Origin: Methylobacterium sp. Leaf465
GTDB taxonomy: Bacteria > Pseudomonadota > Alphaproteobacteria > Rhizobiales > Beijerinckiaceae
DNA: 53,508 bases
Assembly: GCF_001424705.1 (NCBI RefSeq)
Contig: NZ_LMRA01000013.1
Location: 397 to 53,904, forward strand
Direction of reading: 5' to 3'
How positions within the stretch are numbered: the first letter of the stretch is position 1; every line of letters starts with the position of its first letter. Below, piece after piece: positions 9,922 to 19,385 of this stretch. The notes under the pieces were generated by a model. It worked only from the letters and a program-made list of their open reading frames with translations. It did not search any database and was not told the origin of the DNA. A program made the position numbers and the translations under genes.

Positions 9922-11196
9922 ATGGCGGATAACGACTTCAGAATTGGCCATCGATCTAGAGGCGCGCTGCTAAACCTGTCCGGCTTCGTCGTCGACGAGG
10001 CTGTCGAGACTCAAACACTCCGTGTAAAGAGCCCCAAGGGGGGCGACCTCTGCATGCCATCGTCGGCGCTCTTAGCTCTGAAAGTTCATGGACGTCGGAT
10101 GAAAGCAATCTACACGGCGCGCGGCGATGGCCTTGGCACCCGGATGCTGTCGGCACTATATGCTCGCATCCTGGCCCAGCAACTCGGCCTGCCGCTCAAG
10201 GTGATCTGGTCGCCGCTGGGCGGCGCGAGCATCTATGCCGATTACGTGCTGATGCATCCCAGGTTTCTGCTCGAGATCTTCGCGGATCGGACGATGTTCA
10301 CCAACCCCAATTCAGATCTACGCGGAGATATCCTGACCAGCGAAGAGGCCGCACACCTTAGGCTTCGAAGCTTGTATTATTCCAAAACCGAGATTTTAGG
10401 TCTGAGCCGTCAGGAATTGCCTGCTGCCTTGGACGAGGCTGAAGAGCTGCTCTATGATTTTCCTGGGCCGCTCATCGACTTCATGTCCAGCGAGATCGAC
10501 CTGGGGAGCGCTCTGTCCTCCGCATGGTCGCAGGTGAATTGGAGCGCGCCGGTTCGTGAGGCTGTTGCAGCCGTCGGCACACGCATCGACTTTCCGACCT
10601 GCACCGCGGTTCATGTCCGCCGGGGCGACATTCTCGATGTCGTCAATCGCGGTGACTTGGAGCATCTCGTCAACGACGGAATGATCCAAATCCTACAGCG
10701 TTACACGCCCTTGGGTGCGTTTTTCCGGCAGATCGACACGTCGGCCCTGTCAGGCGACATCCTCGTCTGCACGGAAGACGAGGATGTGGTGCAGCGCTTC
10801 GCTGATCGCTACGGACGCGCGCGCGTCGCGTCGAGCATCGGCCTCGACCTCACCGAGAACCAGCGCGCGGCCACCGATCTGCTGCTGCTCTCGAAGGCTC
10901 GGCAGATCTTCGCGCCGTCGGTCAGCTTCTTCTCGCACTGCGCCGCCACGGTCAGCGGGGCCCGCCTCACGAACACGGGCTGGGACCTCGCGGCGAGCCT
11001 CGAGGAAATCCTGGCCTTCACCGATCGCAGCGACGCCACGCGGGTGCGGCAGGTCTCCGCCATCGCCTATGCCGCCGCGAGCCGCCTGGTCGCCGCGCAG
11101 GACCCGGGTCTCGCGGGGCAATTTCGTGCCCAGGCCGCGCTTTTCGATGCGGGATTGTCCGGCCGCATGCTGGGCGAGCACGCACCGGCTGCCTGA
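9922..11196 (+). CDS. Probable fucosyltransferase (GT23/NodZ-like superfamily)
   Basis: A 424-residue protein. The region CTAVHVRRGDILDV matches the H-x-R-R/H-G-D/N motif that binds GDP-fucose in GT11, GT23 and protein O-fucosyltransferases. Later blocks, DILVCTEDEDVVQRF and ATDLLLLSKARQIFAPSVSFFSHCAA, follow the same order as in NodZ (TDS, LDMYLLARC, SAF). It probably moves L-fucose from GDP-fucose, supplied by gmd and fcl across the IS, to a glycan in the cytosol. The start is uncertain: an in-frame ATG at 10099 (MKAIYTARGDGLGTR) is close to where homology would begin, and neither has a strong ribosome site. The N-terminal 59 residues may not be translated. Confidence 0.65.
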   Translation: MADNDFRIGHRSRGALLNLSGFVVDEAVETQTLRVKSPKGGDLCMPSSALLALKVHGRRMKAIYTARGDGLGTRMLSALYARILAQQLGLPLKVIWSPLGGASIYADYVLMHPRFLLEIFADRTMFTNPNSDLRGDILTSEEAAHLRLRSLYYSKTEILGLSRQELPAALDEAEELLYDFPGPLIDFMSSEIDLGSALSSAWSQVNWSAPVREAVAAVGTRIDFPTCTAVHVRRGDILDVVNRGDLEHLVNDGMIQILQRYTPLGAFFRQIDTSALSGDILVCTEDEDVVQRFADRYGRARVASSIGLDLTENQRAATDLLLLSKARQIFAPSVSFFSHCAATVSGARLTNTGWDLAASLEEILAFTDRSDATRVRQVSAIAYAAASRLVAAQDPGLAGQFRAQAALFDAGLSGRMLGEHAPAA

Positions 11197-11249
11197 ACCG
11201 TTCCGGCCTGTCCTCGGCCGGGCTCGGCGAACGGTCCTCTGAGCTTGGC

Positions 11250-12155
11250 TCAGGACAAACCTGGCCCATCCCGTCCCTCCAGCGCCCGAACCAGCGCCGT
11301 CAACGCCTGATTCACCGGCGTGGCGATGCCGGCGGCCTCGCCTCTCTGCAGGATGATCCCGTTGAGATGGGCGATCTCGCTCGCCCGGCCCCGAACGAGA
11401 TCCTGCGCGGTGGAGGAGATCTGGTCCGGCATGGTCGCCGCGAGGGCGATGACCTGGGCCAGGATGTCGGGTGCCACCGAGATGCCCGACGCGTGCGCGA
11501 CGGCGACGCATTCGGCGACGAGATCCGTCATCACGGCGTCGATGCCCGGTACTCCGAGAAGCCGGCCGTAGGGCAGCCGCGTGATCGCCGAGAGGGCGTT
11601 GTAGGCGCAGTTGACGATCAGCTTGCCCCAGAGGGCGTCGAGGGCGCGGTCGGAGATCTCCGTCGGGATGCCGGCGGCCGCGAAGAGCGCGGCCACCTCG
11701 GCGCTGCGGGGGAACGGGCCCATCACCACATCGCCGCGGCCGTAATGCCGGACATGGCCGGGCCCCGGCATCCCGGTCGCGACGTAGACCGCCACCGGCA
11801 CCACCGGCCGGCCGAGCACCGCCTGGAGCCGCTCGGGGTTGTCGACGCCGTTCTGGAAGCTCAGCACCGCTGCGTCGGGCGTCAGGAACGGGGCGATCGT
11901 CCGGCCGACCGTCTCGGTGTCACCGGACTTGACGCAGACCAGCACCATGTCGGCGCCGGCCACCCCCGCCGCTCCGGTCGTGGCCTGCAGGCGTACCGCC
12001 TCCTGCCCGGCCGCGGTCTCCAAGAGGAGGCCGCGTGCCTGGATCGCGTCCACGTGGACCGCCCGTCCGACCAGGGTGACGGTGGCCCCGGCGCGCGCCA
12101 GCAGGGCACCGTAATAGCACCCCACCGATCCCGCCCCCATCACGGCGACCTTCAT
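11250..12155 (-). CDS. panE: 2-dehydropantoate 2-reductase (ketopantoate reductase family)
   Basis: A 301-residue cytosolic NADPH enzyme of the ApbA/PanE family, which reduces ketopantoate to pantoate on the way to pantothenate and CoA. GAGSVG at 7-12 is the dinucleotide motif, LSFQNGVDN is the conserved substrate-binding turn, and ALWGKLIVNCAYNALSAI carries the catalytic Lys near residue 175. Many genomes hold several paralogues acting on other 2-keto acids, so the substrate is not certain. It is convergent with the fucosyltransferase-like gene and followed on its upstream side by a LysR fragment, which may once have been its regulator. Confidence 0.85.
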   Translation of the reverse strand: MKVAVMGAGSVGCYYGALLARAGATVTLVGRAVHVDAIQARGLLLETAAGQEAVRLQATTGAAGVAGADMVLVCVKSGDTETVGRTIAPFLTPDAAVLSFQNGVDNPERLQAVLGRPVVPVAVYVATGMPGPGHVRHYGRGDVVMGPFPRSAEVAALFAAAGIPTEISDRALDALWGKLIVNCAYNALSAITRLPYGRLLGVPGIDAVMTDLVAECVAVAHASGISVAPDILAQVIALAATMPDQISSTAQDLVRGRASEIAHLNGIILQRGEAAGIATPVNQALTALVRALEGRDGPGLS

Positions 12156-12191
12156 CGCAGCGTCTCCCTGTGCGCGATCCTGATCGGAGGC

Positions 12192-12548
12192 TTACGGGAG
12201 GCCGCCGCCCAGGGCCAGCCGTCGTTCCCGACCGGTTTCAGGCCGCCGGGGCGAGGGCTCGCTGCCCGCGGGGCTTTCGGTCAGAAAGGCGATGAGGGGG
12301 CGCATGAGCGCGCCCGCGCGGTCCTCACCGATCAGCACGACCTCGGTTATCGACGGGGCCGGCCAAGGCTCGGGAGCCCGCAGGATCCGCAGGCCCGCCT
12401 GCAAGAAGGAGCGCCCGAGCAGGGTCACCCCGAGGCCGCTGGCCAGCGCCTGGACGCCCATCAGGCCGCTCGTCGTGCAGGCTGCGACCCCGGCGCCGTG
12501 CCGGGCGGACCAAGTCCTAAAAAAATCGATCGCGGCCCGGAACCGCAC
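12192..12548 (-). pseudogene. LysR-type regulator, C-terminal remnant
   Basis: The frame reads CTTSGLMGVQALASGLGVTLLGRSFLQAGLRIL and then LMRPLIAFLTES. This is the last third of a LysR effector-binding domain (the A-x-G-L-G-V-T-L-L-p-R-s-f pattern and the closing Fl helix). No helix-turn-helix part is present; upstream, the frame soon loses similarity before the Hsp20 gene, and no start with a ribosome site exists. About 200 N-terminal residues are missing, so it should be non-functional. It lies just upstream of, and in the same direction as, the panE-like gene. Confidence 0.6.
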
Positions 12549-12656
12549 GCAAACGACGACGTTTCGCGCGTGCGGGGCTCGATGGCCCGCGATCAGGGCG
12601 CCGGCGCACGCGTCCGGCGTCCCTCGTCATCACGTTGCTCATCGGAGGATGTGGTC

Positions 12657-13220
12657 ATGAGGACTTACGATGTGTCACCCCTGTTCCGGTCCTCGGTCGG
12701 CTTCGACCGGCTGTTCGATCTGCTGACCCAGGCCGAGCGGGTCGAGGCCTCGACGGCCTGGCCGCCCTACAACATCGAGAAGGCCGCCGAGGACCGCTAT
12801 CGCATCACCATGGCGGTGGCCGGCTTCACGCCGGACGAGATCGACCTCGTCCAGCACGACACCACGCTGCTGGTCTCCGGCCAGAAGACGGGCCCGGAGG
12901 GCGAGCGGCAGTATCTCCATCGGGGAATCGCGTCCCGGTCGTTCCGCCAGACCTTCAACCTCGCCGAACACGTCACCGTGCTCGGGGCGTCCCTGGAGAA
13001 CGGACTCCTCACCGTCGACCTCAGACGCGAGGTTCCCGAGGCGCTCAAGCCGCGCCGCATCGCCATCGGCGGGCCCCCGGGCGCTGTCGGTCAGGACAAT
13101 GCGCCGGCCCGGATCGGGGAGGCCGAGCCCGGGGAATCGCGAGAGCCCGGCGCTCGGAGCGTCGAAGGCCCACGGACCGGCGACGACGCCCGCGGCCAGG
13201 AACAGCCCGCGGCCGCCTGA
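12657..13220 (+). CDS. Small heat-shock protein, Hsp20/IbpA type
   Basis: A 187-residue Hsp20 chaperone that holds unfolding proteins in soluble assemblies in the cytosol. The N-terminus MRTYDVSPLFRSSVGFDRLFDLL is typical of class A rhizobial Hsp20 (IbpA-like). The alpha-crystallin domain spans about 35-135, with YRITMAVAGFTPDEIDL and LENGLLTVDL. The tail beyond 140 is long and charged with many Glu, Gly and Pro residues, unlike short IbpA tails. The start at 12657 is preceded by GGAGG at good distance; much longer open frames extend upstream but have no family similarity. A second Hsp20 gene follows 134 nt later. I see no clear RpoH promoter. Confidence 0.92.
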   Translation: MRTYDVSPLFRSSVGFDRLFDLLTQAERVEASTAWPPYNIEKAAEDRYRITMAVAGFTPDEIDLVQHDTTLLVSGQKTGPEGERQYLHRGIASRSFRQTFNLAEHVTVLGASLENGLLTVDLRREVPEALKPRRIAIGGPPGAVGQDNAPARIGEAEPGESREPGARSVEGPRTGDDARGQEQPAAA

Positions 13221-13354
13221 TGCCCCGCCCGGTCATTGGGCGATCCGAATCCGGCCCCGTTCGGACATCCGATCCCTCGCGGACCCGCGTTGCCGTGAAG
13301 ACCTCCGGGCCCGCGAAAAACCGTTGGACGTCAACCCTGCTGATGGAGTGCATC

Positions 13355-13876
13355 ATGAGTGTGAGAGATCTTCTTCCCTGGACGCGCAACGCGGGCGCCG
13401 CCGGGCCGGGTCCGATGCGGTCCGAGCCGCTGAGCCCCTTCCTGACCCTCCACCGCGAGATGAACCGCCTGTTCGACGACGTCTTCAGCGGCCTGAACGG
13501 CGCGTCCGCCCTCGGCCGGGGCGGCGCCGGCTGGCCCAGCGTCGAACTCGTCGAGACGGACCAGGGCCTGCGGGTCTCGGCTGAGCTGCCGGGCCTCGAC
13601 GAGAAGGATGTCGAGGTGCTGATCGAGGACGGTGTCCTCACCCTGCGCGGCGAGAAGCGCTCAGAGACGAGCGACGCGGCCCGCGGCTACACGGAGCGCG
13701 CCTACGGCCGCTTCGAGCGGACGATCGCGCTGCCGTTCGCGGTCGAGGAGGACAAGGCGGAGGCTACCTTTTCGAACGGCGTGCTCAGCGTGACCCTGCC
13801 CCGCTCGGCCCAGGTTCCGGCCTCGGCGCGCCGCATCGCGATCACCGGCGGCGTGCAGACCGGGACGGCCCATTGA
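13355..13876 (+). CDS. Small heat-shock protein, Hsp20 class C type
   Basis: A 173-residue second Hsp20. MSVRDLLPWTRN and PFLTLHREMNRLFDDVFSGL form the N-terminal arm; the alpha-crystallin domain runs from about 55 to 155 (LRVSAELPGLDEKDVEVLIEDGVLTLRGEKR, then FSNGVLSVTLPRS). It differs from its neighbour in arm and tail, so the two may form mixed oligomers. The start at 13355 is chosen because GGAG lies 6 nt before it; an ATG four codons upstream overlaps that site. It is followed by three small unknown genes in the same direction, suggesting a stress-inducible cluster. Confidence 0.93.
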   Translation: MSVRDLLPWTRNAGAAGPGPMRSEPLSPFLTLHREMNRLFDDVFSGLNGASALGRGGAGWPSVELVETDQGLRVSAELPGLDEKDVEVLIEDGVLTLRGEKRSETSDAARGYTERAYGRFERTIALPFAVEEDKAEATFSNGVLSVTLPRSAQVPASARRIAITGGVQTGTAH

Positions 13877-14019
13877 CCGGCGCCCGAGCCCGGGCGGCCT
13901 GACGCGGCGGACGCGGATCCTTGGGTCGCGCCCGCCGATCCCGCACTCCCGAGGAGATCCCCGTTCACCCAGTGACTCTTGCTCACGAAGAAACCCTTGC
14001 TCACGAAGAGGAGGATGTC

Positions 14020-14388
14020 ATGCAGTTGCTGGACACGACCATCGAGCGCCTGGGGCCGCTGGCCTCGGCGACCCTCCGGGCGACGGCCGTCGATCCGTTC
14101 GAGGCCTTCGTCGCGCCGGGCGACGTCTTCCGGCACCCGCGCGAGGTGCTGACCTATCCGGGCCTGTCGCTCGCCGAGAAGCGCGCCGTCCTGGCCTCCT
14201 GGGCCTCGGATTCGCGCGCCGTCGAGTCCTGCCCGGCCCTGCGCTGCCTCGAGGGCTGCCGGGCCGAGCCGGTGCCCCTCGACGCGGTGCTGGCCGCGCT
14301 CCAGGCGCTGGACGCGGTACCGGTGGCGGGGATCTGCGCCCGCGACGGCCAGGCGGGCGAGGCCGCTGCGGCGGACGGTCTGAACTGA
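14020..14388 (+). CDS. Unknown protein of the Hsp20 cluster, paralogue A
   Basis: A 122-residue soluble protein I do not recognise. It starts MQLLDTTIERLGPL with GAGGAGG upstream. Its core reads P-x-D-V-F-x-x-P-x-x-V-L-x-x-P-x-L-S-x-x-E-K-R-x-x-L-x-x-W-A-S-D, followed by a Cys-containing segment (SCPALRCLEGC) and LDAVLAALQALD. The same pattern recurs in the gene at 14797, so the two are paralogues. The three cysteines in 12 residues are absent from the other copy and could bind a metal or form a disulfide. Its place behind two Hsp20 genes hints at a stress role; no enzyme motif is visible. Confidence 0.7.
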   Translation: MQLLDTTIERLGPLASATLRATAVDPFEAFVAPGDVFRHPREVLTYPGLSLAEKRAVLASWASDSRAVESCPALRCLEGCRAEPVPLDAVLAALQALDAVPVAGICARDGQAGEAAAADGLN

Positions 14389-14403
14389 GGGCGTAGGTGC
14401 GGC

Positions 14404-14778
14404 ATGCCGACCTTTCCGCTGAAAAGCCCGCCCCATCGGCCGGACGGGCACCGCCGGGCCGGGATGCCGTGGCACGGCGCCGACGTGACGCGCCTTGTCG
14501 ACGGGGTCGTCACAACAGGCCTCTGCGTCGGGCTCGCCGTGCTCCTGCGGGCGTGGCTGGCCGGGCCGGCCCTGGCGGGCGCGATCCTGGCAGGGCTCCT
14601 CACGGGCGCCGGCTATGTCTGGCTCGCCGTGGCGATCACCGGGGACGACGCACCCGGCGATACCCGGCGCGGGAGGTCCTGGGACGTCACCGCCTGGCAT
14701 GTGACCGCCTGGGATGTGGCCCTGGTAATCCTCGCCGCCAGCGTCGCGGTGCAGGCCGCGGCGCCGCTCGGTGCCTGA
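14404..14778 (+). CDS. Small membrane protein, unknown
   Basis: A 124-residue protein with about three hydrophobic segments: VVTTGLCVGLAVLLRAWLAG, ALAGAILAGLLTGAGYVWLAVAI and a C-terminal VALVILAASVAVQAAAPLGA. A tandem 15-nt repeat near 14690-14720 encodes WDVTAWHVTAWDV, suggesting recent slippage. The ATG at 14404 is 15 nt after the previous stop and the next gene begins 19 nt after its stop, so all three are probably one transcript with the Hsp20 genes. Function is unknown; it is likely an inner-membrane protein. Confidence 0.55.
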   Translation: MPTFPLKSPPHRPDGHRRAGMPWHGADVTRLVDGVVTTGLCVGLAVLLRAWLAGPALAGAILAGLLTGAGYVWLAVAITGDDAPGDTRRGRSWDVTAWHVTAWDVALVILAASVAVQAAAPLGA

Positions 14779-14796
14779 CTGGAGTGCGAGACCCCC

Positions 14797-15162
14797 ATGC
14801 GTGACACCATCCTCGCCGTCGGACACAGGTCGCCATCTGTAGCTCCGGACCCTGGACGCCGCGACCCGGACTGGGAGCGTGCGCTCGTCAACCCGGCCGC
14901 GGTGTTCGGCACCGTCCGGGCCGTCCTCGATCACCCGCGCCTGATGCGCGGCGTCAAGCGGGAGATCCTGCGGCGCTGGGCCTGGGACGAACACCTCAAG
15001 GAGGTGGCGGCCTCCGAGGGCATGGCGGAGGGGGAGCCCTCGTGCCTGGACGAGGTCCGGGCCGCCCTCCTCAGCCTCGACGCGGCGTGGCGGCCGAAGC
15101 CCTCCGCCCCCGCGGCGGCCATCCCGCTCCTGCGGGAGGCGGACGACCGCCTCGCCGCCTGA
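14797..15162 (+). CDS. Unknown protein of the Hsp20 cluster, paralogue B
   Basis: A 121-residue protein related to the gene at 14020: NPAAVFGTVRAVLDHPRL, then KREILRRWAWDEHLKEVA and LDEVRAALLSLD line up with the same positions. It lacks the Cys-rich segment and carries instead an acidic stretch (SEGMAEGEPS). GGAG lies about 12 nt before the ATG. The two paralogues flank a small membrane protein. Similar short proteins with the P-x-V-L-x-x-P-x-L pattern are, from memory, common in alphaproteobacteria, but I know of no assigned function. Confidence 0.7.
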   Translation: MRDTILAVGHRSPSVAPDPGRRDPDWERALVNPAAVFGTVRAVLDHPRLMRGVKREILRRWAWDEHLKEVAASEGMAEGEPSCLDEVRAALLSLDAAWRPKPSAPAAAIPLLREADDRLAA

Positions 15163-15234
15163 TTCCCCCATCGCGGCCGGCCCCTCCCCGCAGGTACCGT
15201 TCGGGCCTGTTCGGCCGACGCGCTCCGGCGCGGG

Positions 15235-15648
15235 TCAGTCGATCACCTCGACCACCCGCCGGGTGCCCGGTTCCACCAGCACAGGGTGGTCGTTGACGAT
15301 GGTGTAGTTGTAGCCCTTCAGCGCGAATTCGGACGGCACGTCGTAGTAGACCACCCCGTCCTCGGGCAGCACCGCGCCGACCCGGACGGTGCCCGGATAG
15401 GCGTAGGACGGCCGCCGCTCGGCGCTGGCGTAGATCCGGAAGCGCTCGCGCCGGTCGACGCCGAGGATGCCGTTGGCCGTGCCGACGGCGGCGCCGATCG
15501 CGCCGCCCACCACCGCGCCGAGGGGGCCGGCCGCCAGCTCGCCCCGCGCGGCCCCTTCCTGCGCGCCCTGGACGAGGCCTTGCGCCTGGACCGGGCCGAG
15601 GCTCGCCAGGACGAGGGCCGAGGCGGCGGCGAGGATCTTGAGGGTCAT
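15235..15648 (-). CDS. DUF1236 family periplasmic protein
   Basis: A 137-residue exported protein. MTLKILAAASALVLASLGPVQAQ is a clear signal peptide cleaved after AQA-type residues near 22. A glycine-zipper-like stretch follows (GPLGAVVGGAIGAAVGTANGILG), and the C-terminal half (RVGAVLPEDGVVYYDVPSEF, NYTIVNDHPVLVEPGTRRVVEVID) is the DUF1236 domain common in Methylobacterium and Bradyrhizobiaceae. Function is unknown; the zipper could insert in or bridge membranes. The start at 15648 is chosen for the signal peptide and GGAGA upstream; the open frame extends further but that part does not resemble the family. It is divergent from the gene at 15833. Confidence 0.85.
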   Translation of the reverse strand: MTLKILAAASALVLASLGPVQAQGLVQGAQEGAARGELAAGPLGAVVGGAIGAAVGTANGILGVDRRERFRIYASAERRPSYAYPGTVRVGAVLPEDGVVYYDVPSEFALKGYNYTIVNDHPVLVEPGTRRVVEVID

Positions 15649-15832
15649 GGGGCGGGTCTCCGGTACGGATGGATGCGGCTGCGAGCGGGCAACGCGGCCC
15701 GCCCCGTCCGGTGCCGGTGGTCGTACCGACAAAGCCGACCCGTGTCGCGCCGGACACAGCGGCGTCACGAGGCGTCTCCATGAGGGGCCAGGTTTCGCGT
15801 GTACAGATCACTAGGAAGAGACAGGAAACCCG

Positions 15833-16453
15833 ATGGCGGCCGTCGAGACGATCGAAAAGCTGGAGCGCATCTACGGAGCCCCCGGGGCCGTCGGGGAGGC
15901 CTCGACCACCAAGGTGGCCGACCACATCACCCCGGATTACGGGCGCTTCCTCGCGGTCGCACCCTTCCTCGCCCTGGCCACCGTGGGCCCGGAGGGGCTG
16001 GACTGCTCGCCGCGCGGCGATGTCCCGGGCTTCGTGCGCGTCGCCGATTCCCGGACCCTGATCCTGCCGGACCGGCGCGGCAACAACCGGATCGACAGCC
16101 TGCGCAACGTCGTGCGCGACCCGCGGGTGGGGCTGATGTTCCTCATCCCGGGCATCGGCAACGCCCTGCGGGTCAACGGCCGGGCCGTGGTGGATGACGA
16201 TCCGACCCTGCTCGCCAGCTTCGCGGTGGACGGCAAGGCGCCGCGCACCGCCCTCGTGATCACCGTGGGCGAGGTCTACTTCCAATGCGCCCGCGCGTTG
16301 ATCCGCTCGGGCCTGTGGCGCCCGGACAGCCACGTCGATCCGAAGACCCTGCCGAGCCCCGGCGAGATCCTGGCCGGGTTGAGCGGGGGGCGCGTCGGCG
16401 GCGAGGCCTACGACGCGTCCTGGGCCGAGCGGGCGCGCCAGACGATGTGGTGA
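15833..16453 (+). CDS. Pyridoxamine 5'-phosphate oxidase-like flavoprotein (MSMEG_1061 type)
   Basis: A 206-residue protein with the FMN-binding split-barrel fold. FLALATVGPEGLDCSPRGDVPGFVRV, LILPDRRGNNRIDSLRNVV and VGLMFLIPGIGNALRVNGRA are the conserved strands and FMN-phosphate region of the PNPOx-like MSMEG_1061 family. These proteins usually reduce or oxidise small aromatic or F420/FMN-linked substrates rather than pyridoxamine phosphate; the substrate is unknown. AGGAAA lies just before the ATG. It is divergently placed from the DUF1236 gene across a 184-nt promoter region. Confidence 0.8.
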   Translation: MAAVETIEKLERIYGAPGAVGEASTTKVADHITPDYGRFLAVAPFLALATVGPEGLDCSPRGDVPGFVRVADSRTLILPDRRGNNRIDSLRNVVRDPRVGLMFLIPGIGNALRVNGRAVVDDDPTLLASFAVDGKAPRTALVITVGEVYFQCARALIRSGLWRPDSHVDPKTLPSPGEILAGLSGGRVGGEAYDASWAERARQTMW

Positions 16454-16695
16454 CCTCCGGGGCCCGGGTCCGCGGATGCGAAAACGGCACGGCATCTGGC
16501 CGGCTTGGCGCTGATGATGCATCTGAGCCGCCTCCCGTTCCGAAATTCCCCGCCCCGAAGTCCCCTGCCCCGAAGCTCCCCGGACCTGATGATCGCCCTC
16601 CTCCCGCCCCCCTTCGTCACCCACCCGTCCGCCCGCCCTGCCCCGCCCCGGACCGGGACGGCGGCGCGCCCGGCGCCCGGCGCCGGGAGGCGGGC

Positions 16696-19353
16696 ATGAG
16701 CGAGCTCGACGGCTGGGCCGAGCGCCGGCGCATCGCCGAGCAGGGGCGCGGCGAGCGGCCCTGGTCCCTGTGGGGCCCGTATCTCAGCGAGCGCCAGTGG
16801 GGCACCGTGCGGGAGGATTACAGCCGGGACGGCAATGCCTGGCGTTCGCTGCCGCACGACGAGGCGCGCTCGCGGGCCTATCGCTGGGGCGAGGACGGCC
16901 TCGCCGGGCTCTGCGACGAGCGCGGGCAGATGTGCCTCGCCCTCGCCCTCTGGAACGGGCGCGACCACATCCTGAAGGAGCGCCTGTTCGGCCTCGCCAA
17001 CGAGGAGGGCAACCACGGCGAAGACGTCAAGGAGGTCTACCACTACCTCGACGCGGTCCCGAGCCACGCCTACCTGAAGTTCCTCTACCGCTACCCGCAG
17101 GGGGCCTACCCCTACGACGACCTCGTGCGCCAGGGGCTGCAGCGCGGCCGCGACCAGCCGGAATACGAGATCGAGGACACCGGGCTGTTCGTCGAGAACC
17201 GCTTCTTCGACATCACGGTGGAATACGCCAAGGAGGACGTCGAGGACATCCACGTGGTGATCACGGCGGTGAACCGCGGCCCCGAGACGGCGGACCTGCA
17301 CATCATCCCGCAGCTCTGGTTCCGCAACACCTGGTCCTGGTGCGAAACGGCGGCGTACCGGCGCCCGGCCCTGGCCCTGCGCCCCGACGGCGGCATCGCC
17401 TGCGAGCACCCCCGCCTCGGTCTCTACCGCCTCAGCTTCGACGGCTATCCCGACCCGCTGTTCTGCGAGAACGACACCAACCTGCGCCTGCACGGCTGGG
17501 AGCCCGACGCTCCGGGCCCGTTCAAGGACGGCCTGCACGCGGCGATCGTGGACGGCGACGACGGGGCCGTGCGGCGCGATGCCGGCACCAAGCTCGGGCT
17601 GCACTACTTCCGCCAGTTGGAACCGGGCGAGACCACCCGGGTGACCTTACGTCTCGCGGCCGGCCCGCGCCTGCGCCCCGTGGACCGCGAGGGCACCATC
17701 GTCCATCGCCGGATCGCGGAGGCGGACGCCTTCTACGAGGCGCTGCAGGACGGCATCGGGGATGCCGATTCCCGCGCCATCTACCGGCAGGCCGCCGCCG
17801 GCCTGATCTGGTCGAAGCAGCTCTATGCCTACGACGTCCGGCTCTGGCTCAAGGGCGACCCGCTGCAGCCGGTGCCGCCCAAGGAGCGCGACAACGGCCG
17901 CAACGCGCATTGGCGCCACTTCGCCGGAGCAGACGTGCTCTCGATGCCGGACAAGTGGGAATACCCCTGGTTCGCCGCCTGGGACCTCGCCTTCCACTGC
18001 CTGCCGCTGGCTCTGCTCGATCCGGACTTCGCGAAGAAGCAGCTCCTGCTCCTCACCCGCGAATGGTACATGCACCCGAACGGCCAGCTGCCGGCCTACG
18101 AGTGGGAGTTCGGCGACGCCAATCCGCCGGTCCATGCCTGGGCCACCTACCGGGTCTTCGAGATCGACCGGGACCGGCGCGGCGGGCGCGGCGACCTCGC
18201 CTTCCTGGAGGGCGTGTTCCACAAGCTCCTCATCAACTTCACCTGGTGGGTGAACCGCAAGGACGCGGACGGCCGCAACGTCTTCCAGGGCGGCTTCCTC
18301 GGCCTCGACAATGTCGGGGTGTTCGACCGCTCGCGCCCGCCGCCGGGCTTCGGCCGCATCCACCAGGCGGACGGCACCGCCTGGATGGCGATGTACGCCC
18401 TCAACATGATGCGCATCGCCCTCGAGCTGGCGCTCCACAACGACGTCTACGAGAGCACCGCCTCGAAGTTCTTCGAGCACTTCCTGCTCATCGCCGAGGC
18501 GATGACCGACATGGGCGGCGAGGGCTTCGGCCTCTGGGACGAGGAGGACGCGTTCTACTACGACGAGGTCGACATCCCCGGCGGCGGCATGCTGCCCCTG
18601 CGGGTCCGCTCGGTGGTCGGCCTGGTGCCGCTCTTCGCCGTCGAGGTGATCGAGCCCTGGGTGCTGCAGCGCCTGCCCGATTTCGCGCGGCGCCTGAACT
18701 GGCTCCTGGAGCACCGCCCCCACCTCGCCTGCCTCGTCTCCCGCTGGGACGAGGGCGGCGTGCAGGACCGCAAGCTGCTGTCGCTCCTGCGCGGCCACCG
18801 GATGAAGGCGCTCCTGCGCCGGATGCTCGACGAGGCCGAGTTCCTCTCGGCCCACGGCATCCGCTCCCTGTCGAAGGCCCACCGCGACCAGCCCTACGCG
18901 CTGAACGAATTCGGCGCCTCCTTCACGGTGCGCTACGACCCGGCGGATTCCACCTCGAACATGTTCGGCGGCAACTCGAACTGGCGCGGGCCGGTCTGGA
19001 TGCCGATGAACTACCTCATCATCGAGGCCCTGCGCCGCTTCCACACCTATTACGGCGACGACTTCCTAGTGGAGTACCCCACCGGCTCCGGCGACCACCG
19101 GACCCTGGCCGCCATCGCGGACGCCCTGGAGGACCGGCTGATCGCCCTGTTCACCAAGGATGCGGAGGGCCGCCGCCCGGCCTTCGGCGACCGGCCGCCG
19201 ATCCCGCCCGCCCCCGGCGCCGAAGAGGCCCTGCTGTTCCACGAGTTCTTCGACGGCGACACCGGCCGCGGCCTCGGCGCCTCGCACCAGACGGGCTGGA
19301 CCGCGCTGATCCTCAACCTGCTGCACACCCGCGCCCGGCGGCCGGCGGGATAG
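16696..19353 (+). CDS. GH63/MGH1-like glycoside hydrolase (glucosidase)
   Basis: An 885-residue protein of the GH63-like bacterial glucosidase group. The N-terminal 320 residues are beta-rich ([32 protein letters not shown]); the rest is an alpha-toroid domain with [53 protein letters not shown] and [20 protein letters not shown]. These blocks contain the acidic residues expected for an inverting glucosidase. No signal peptide is seen, so it acts in the cytosol, perhaps on glucosylglycerate, trehalose-like solutes or glycans. The start is set by GGGAGG 7 nt before the ATG. A long antisense-side open frame overlaps it because of the high GC content and is not a gene. Confidence 0.82.
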   Translation: MSELDGWAERRRIAEQGRGERPWSLWGPYLSERQWGTVREDYSRDGNAWRSLPHDEARSRAYRWGEDGLAGLCDERGQMCLALALWNGRDHILKERLFGLANEEGNHGEDVKEVYHYLDAVPSHAYLKFLYRYPQGAYPYDDLVRQGLQRGRDQPEYEIEDTGLFVENRFFDITVEYAKEDVEDIHVVITAVNRGPETADLHIIPQLWFRNTWSWCETAAYRRPALALRPDGGIACEHPRLGLYRLSFDGYPDPLFCENDTNLRLHGWEPDAPGPFKDGLHAAIVDGDDGAVRRDAGTKLGLHYFRQLEPGETTRVTLRLAAGPRLRPVDREGTIVHRRIAEADAFYEALQDGIGDADSRAIYRQAAAGLIWSKQLYAYDVRLWLKGDPLQPVPPKERDNGRNAHWRHFAGADVLSMPDKWEYPWFAAWDLAFHCLPLALLDPDFAKKQLLLLTREWYMHPNGQLPAYEWEFGDANPPVHAWATYRVFEIDRDRRGGRGDLAFLEGVFHKLLINFTWWVNRKDADGRNVFQGGFLGLDNVGVFDRSRPPPGFGRIHQADGTAWMAMYALNMMRIALELALHNDVYESTASKFFEHFLLIAEAMTDMGGEGFGLWDEEDAFYYDEVDIPGGGMLPLRVRSVVGLVPLFAVEVIEPWVLQRLPDFARRLNWLLEHRPHLACLVSRWDEGGVQDRKLLSLLRGHRMKALLRRMLDEAEFLSAHGIRSLSKAHRDQPYALNEFGASFTVRYDPADSTSNMFGGNSNWRGPVWMPMNYLIIEALRRFHTYYGDDFLVEYPTGSGDHRTLAAIADALEDRLIALFTKDAEGRRPAFGDRPPIPPAPGAEEALLFHEFFDGDTGRGLGASHQTGWTALILNLLHTRARRPAG

Positions 19354-19385
19354 GAAGCTGGGGAGCGCCGTGGGGGACCGACCCC

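Noticed and set aside
11367..12656. Long plus-strand frame leading into the first Hsp20 gene
   Set aside because: It overlaps the panE-like gene on the other strand; Hsp20 similarity and the ribosome site start at 12657.
16524..16575. Short repeats of the CCCCGAAGYYCCC type before the glycosidase gene
   Set aside because: About three imperfect 15-nt units in a C-rich leader; too short and degenerate to call more than local slippage.
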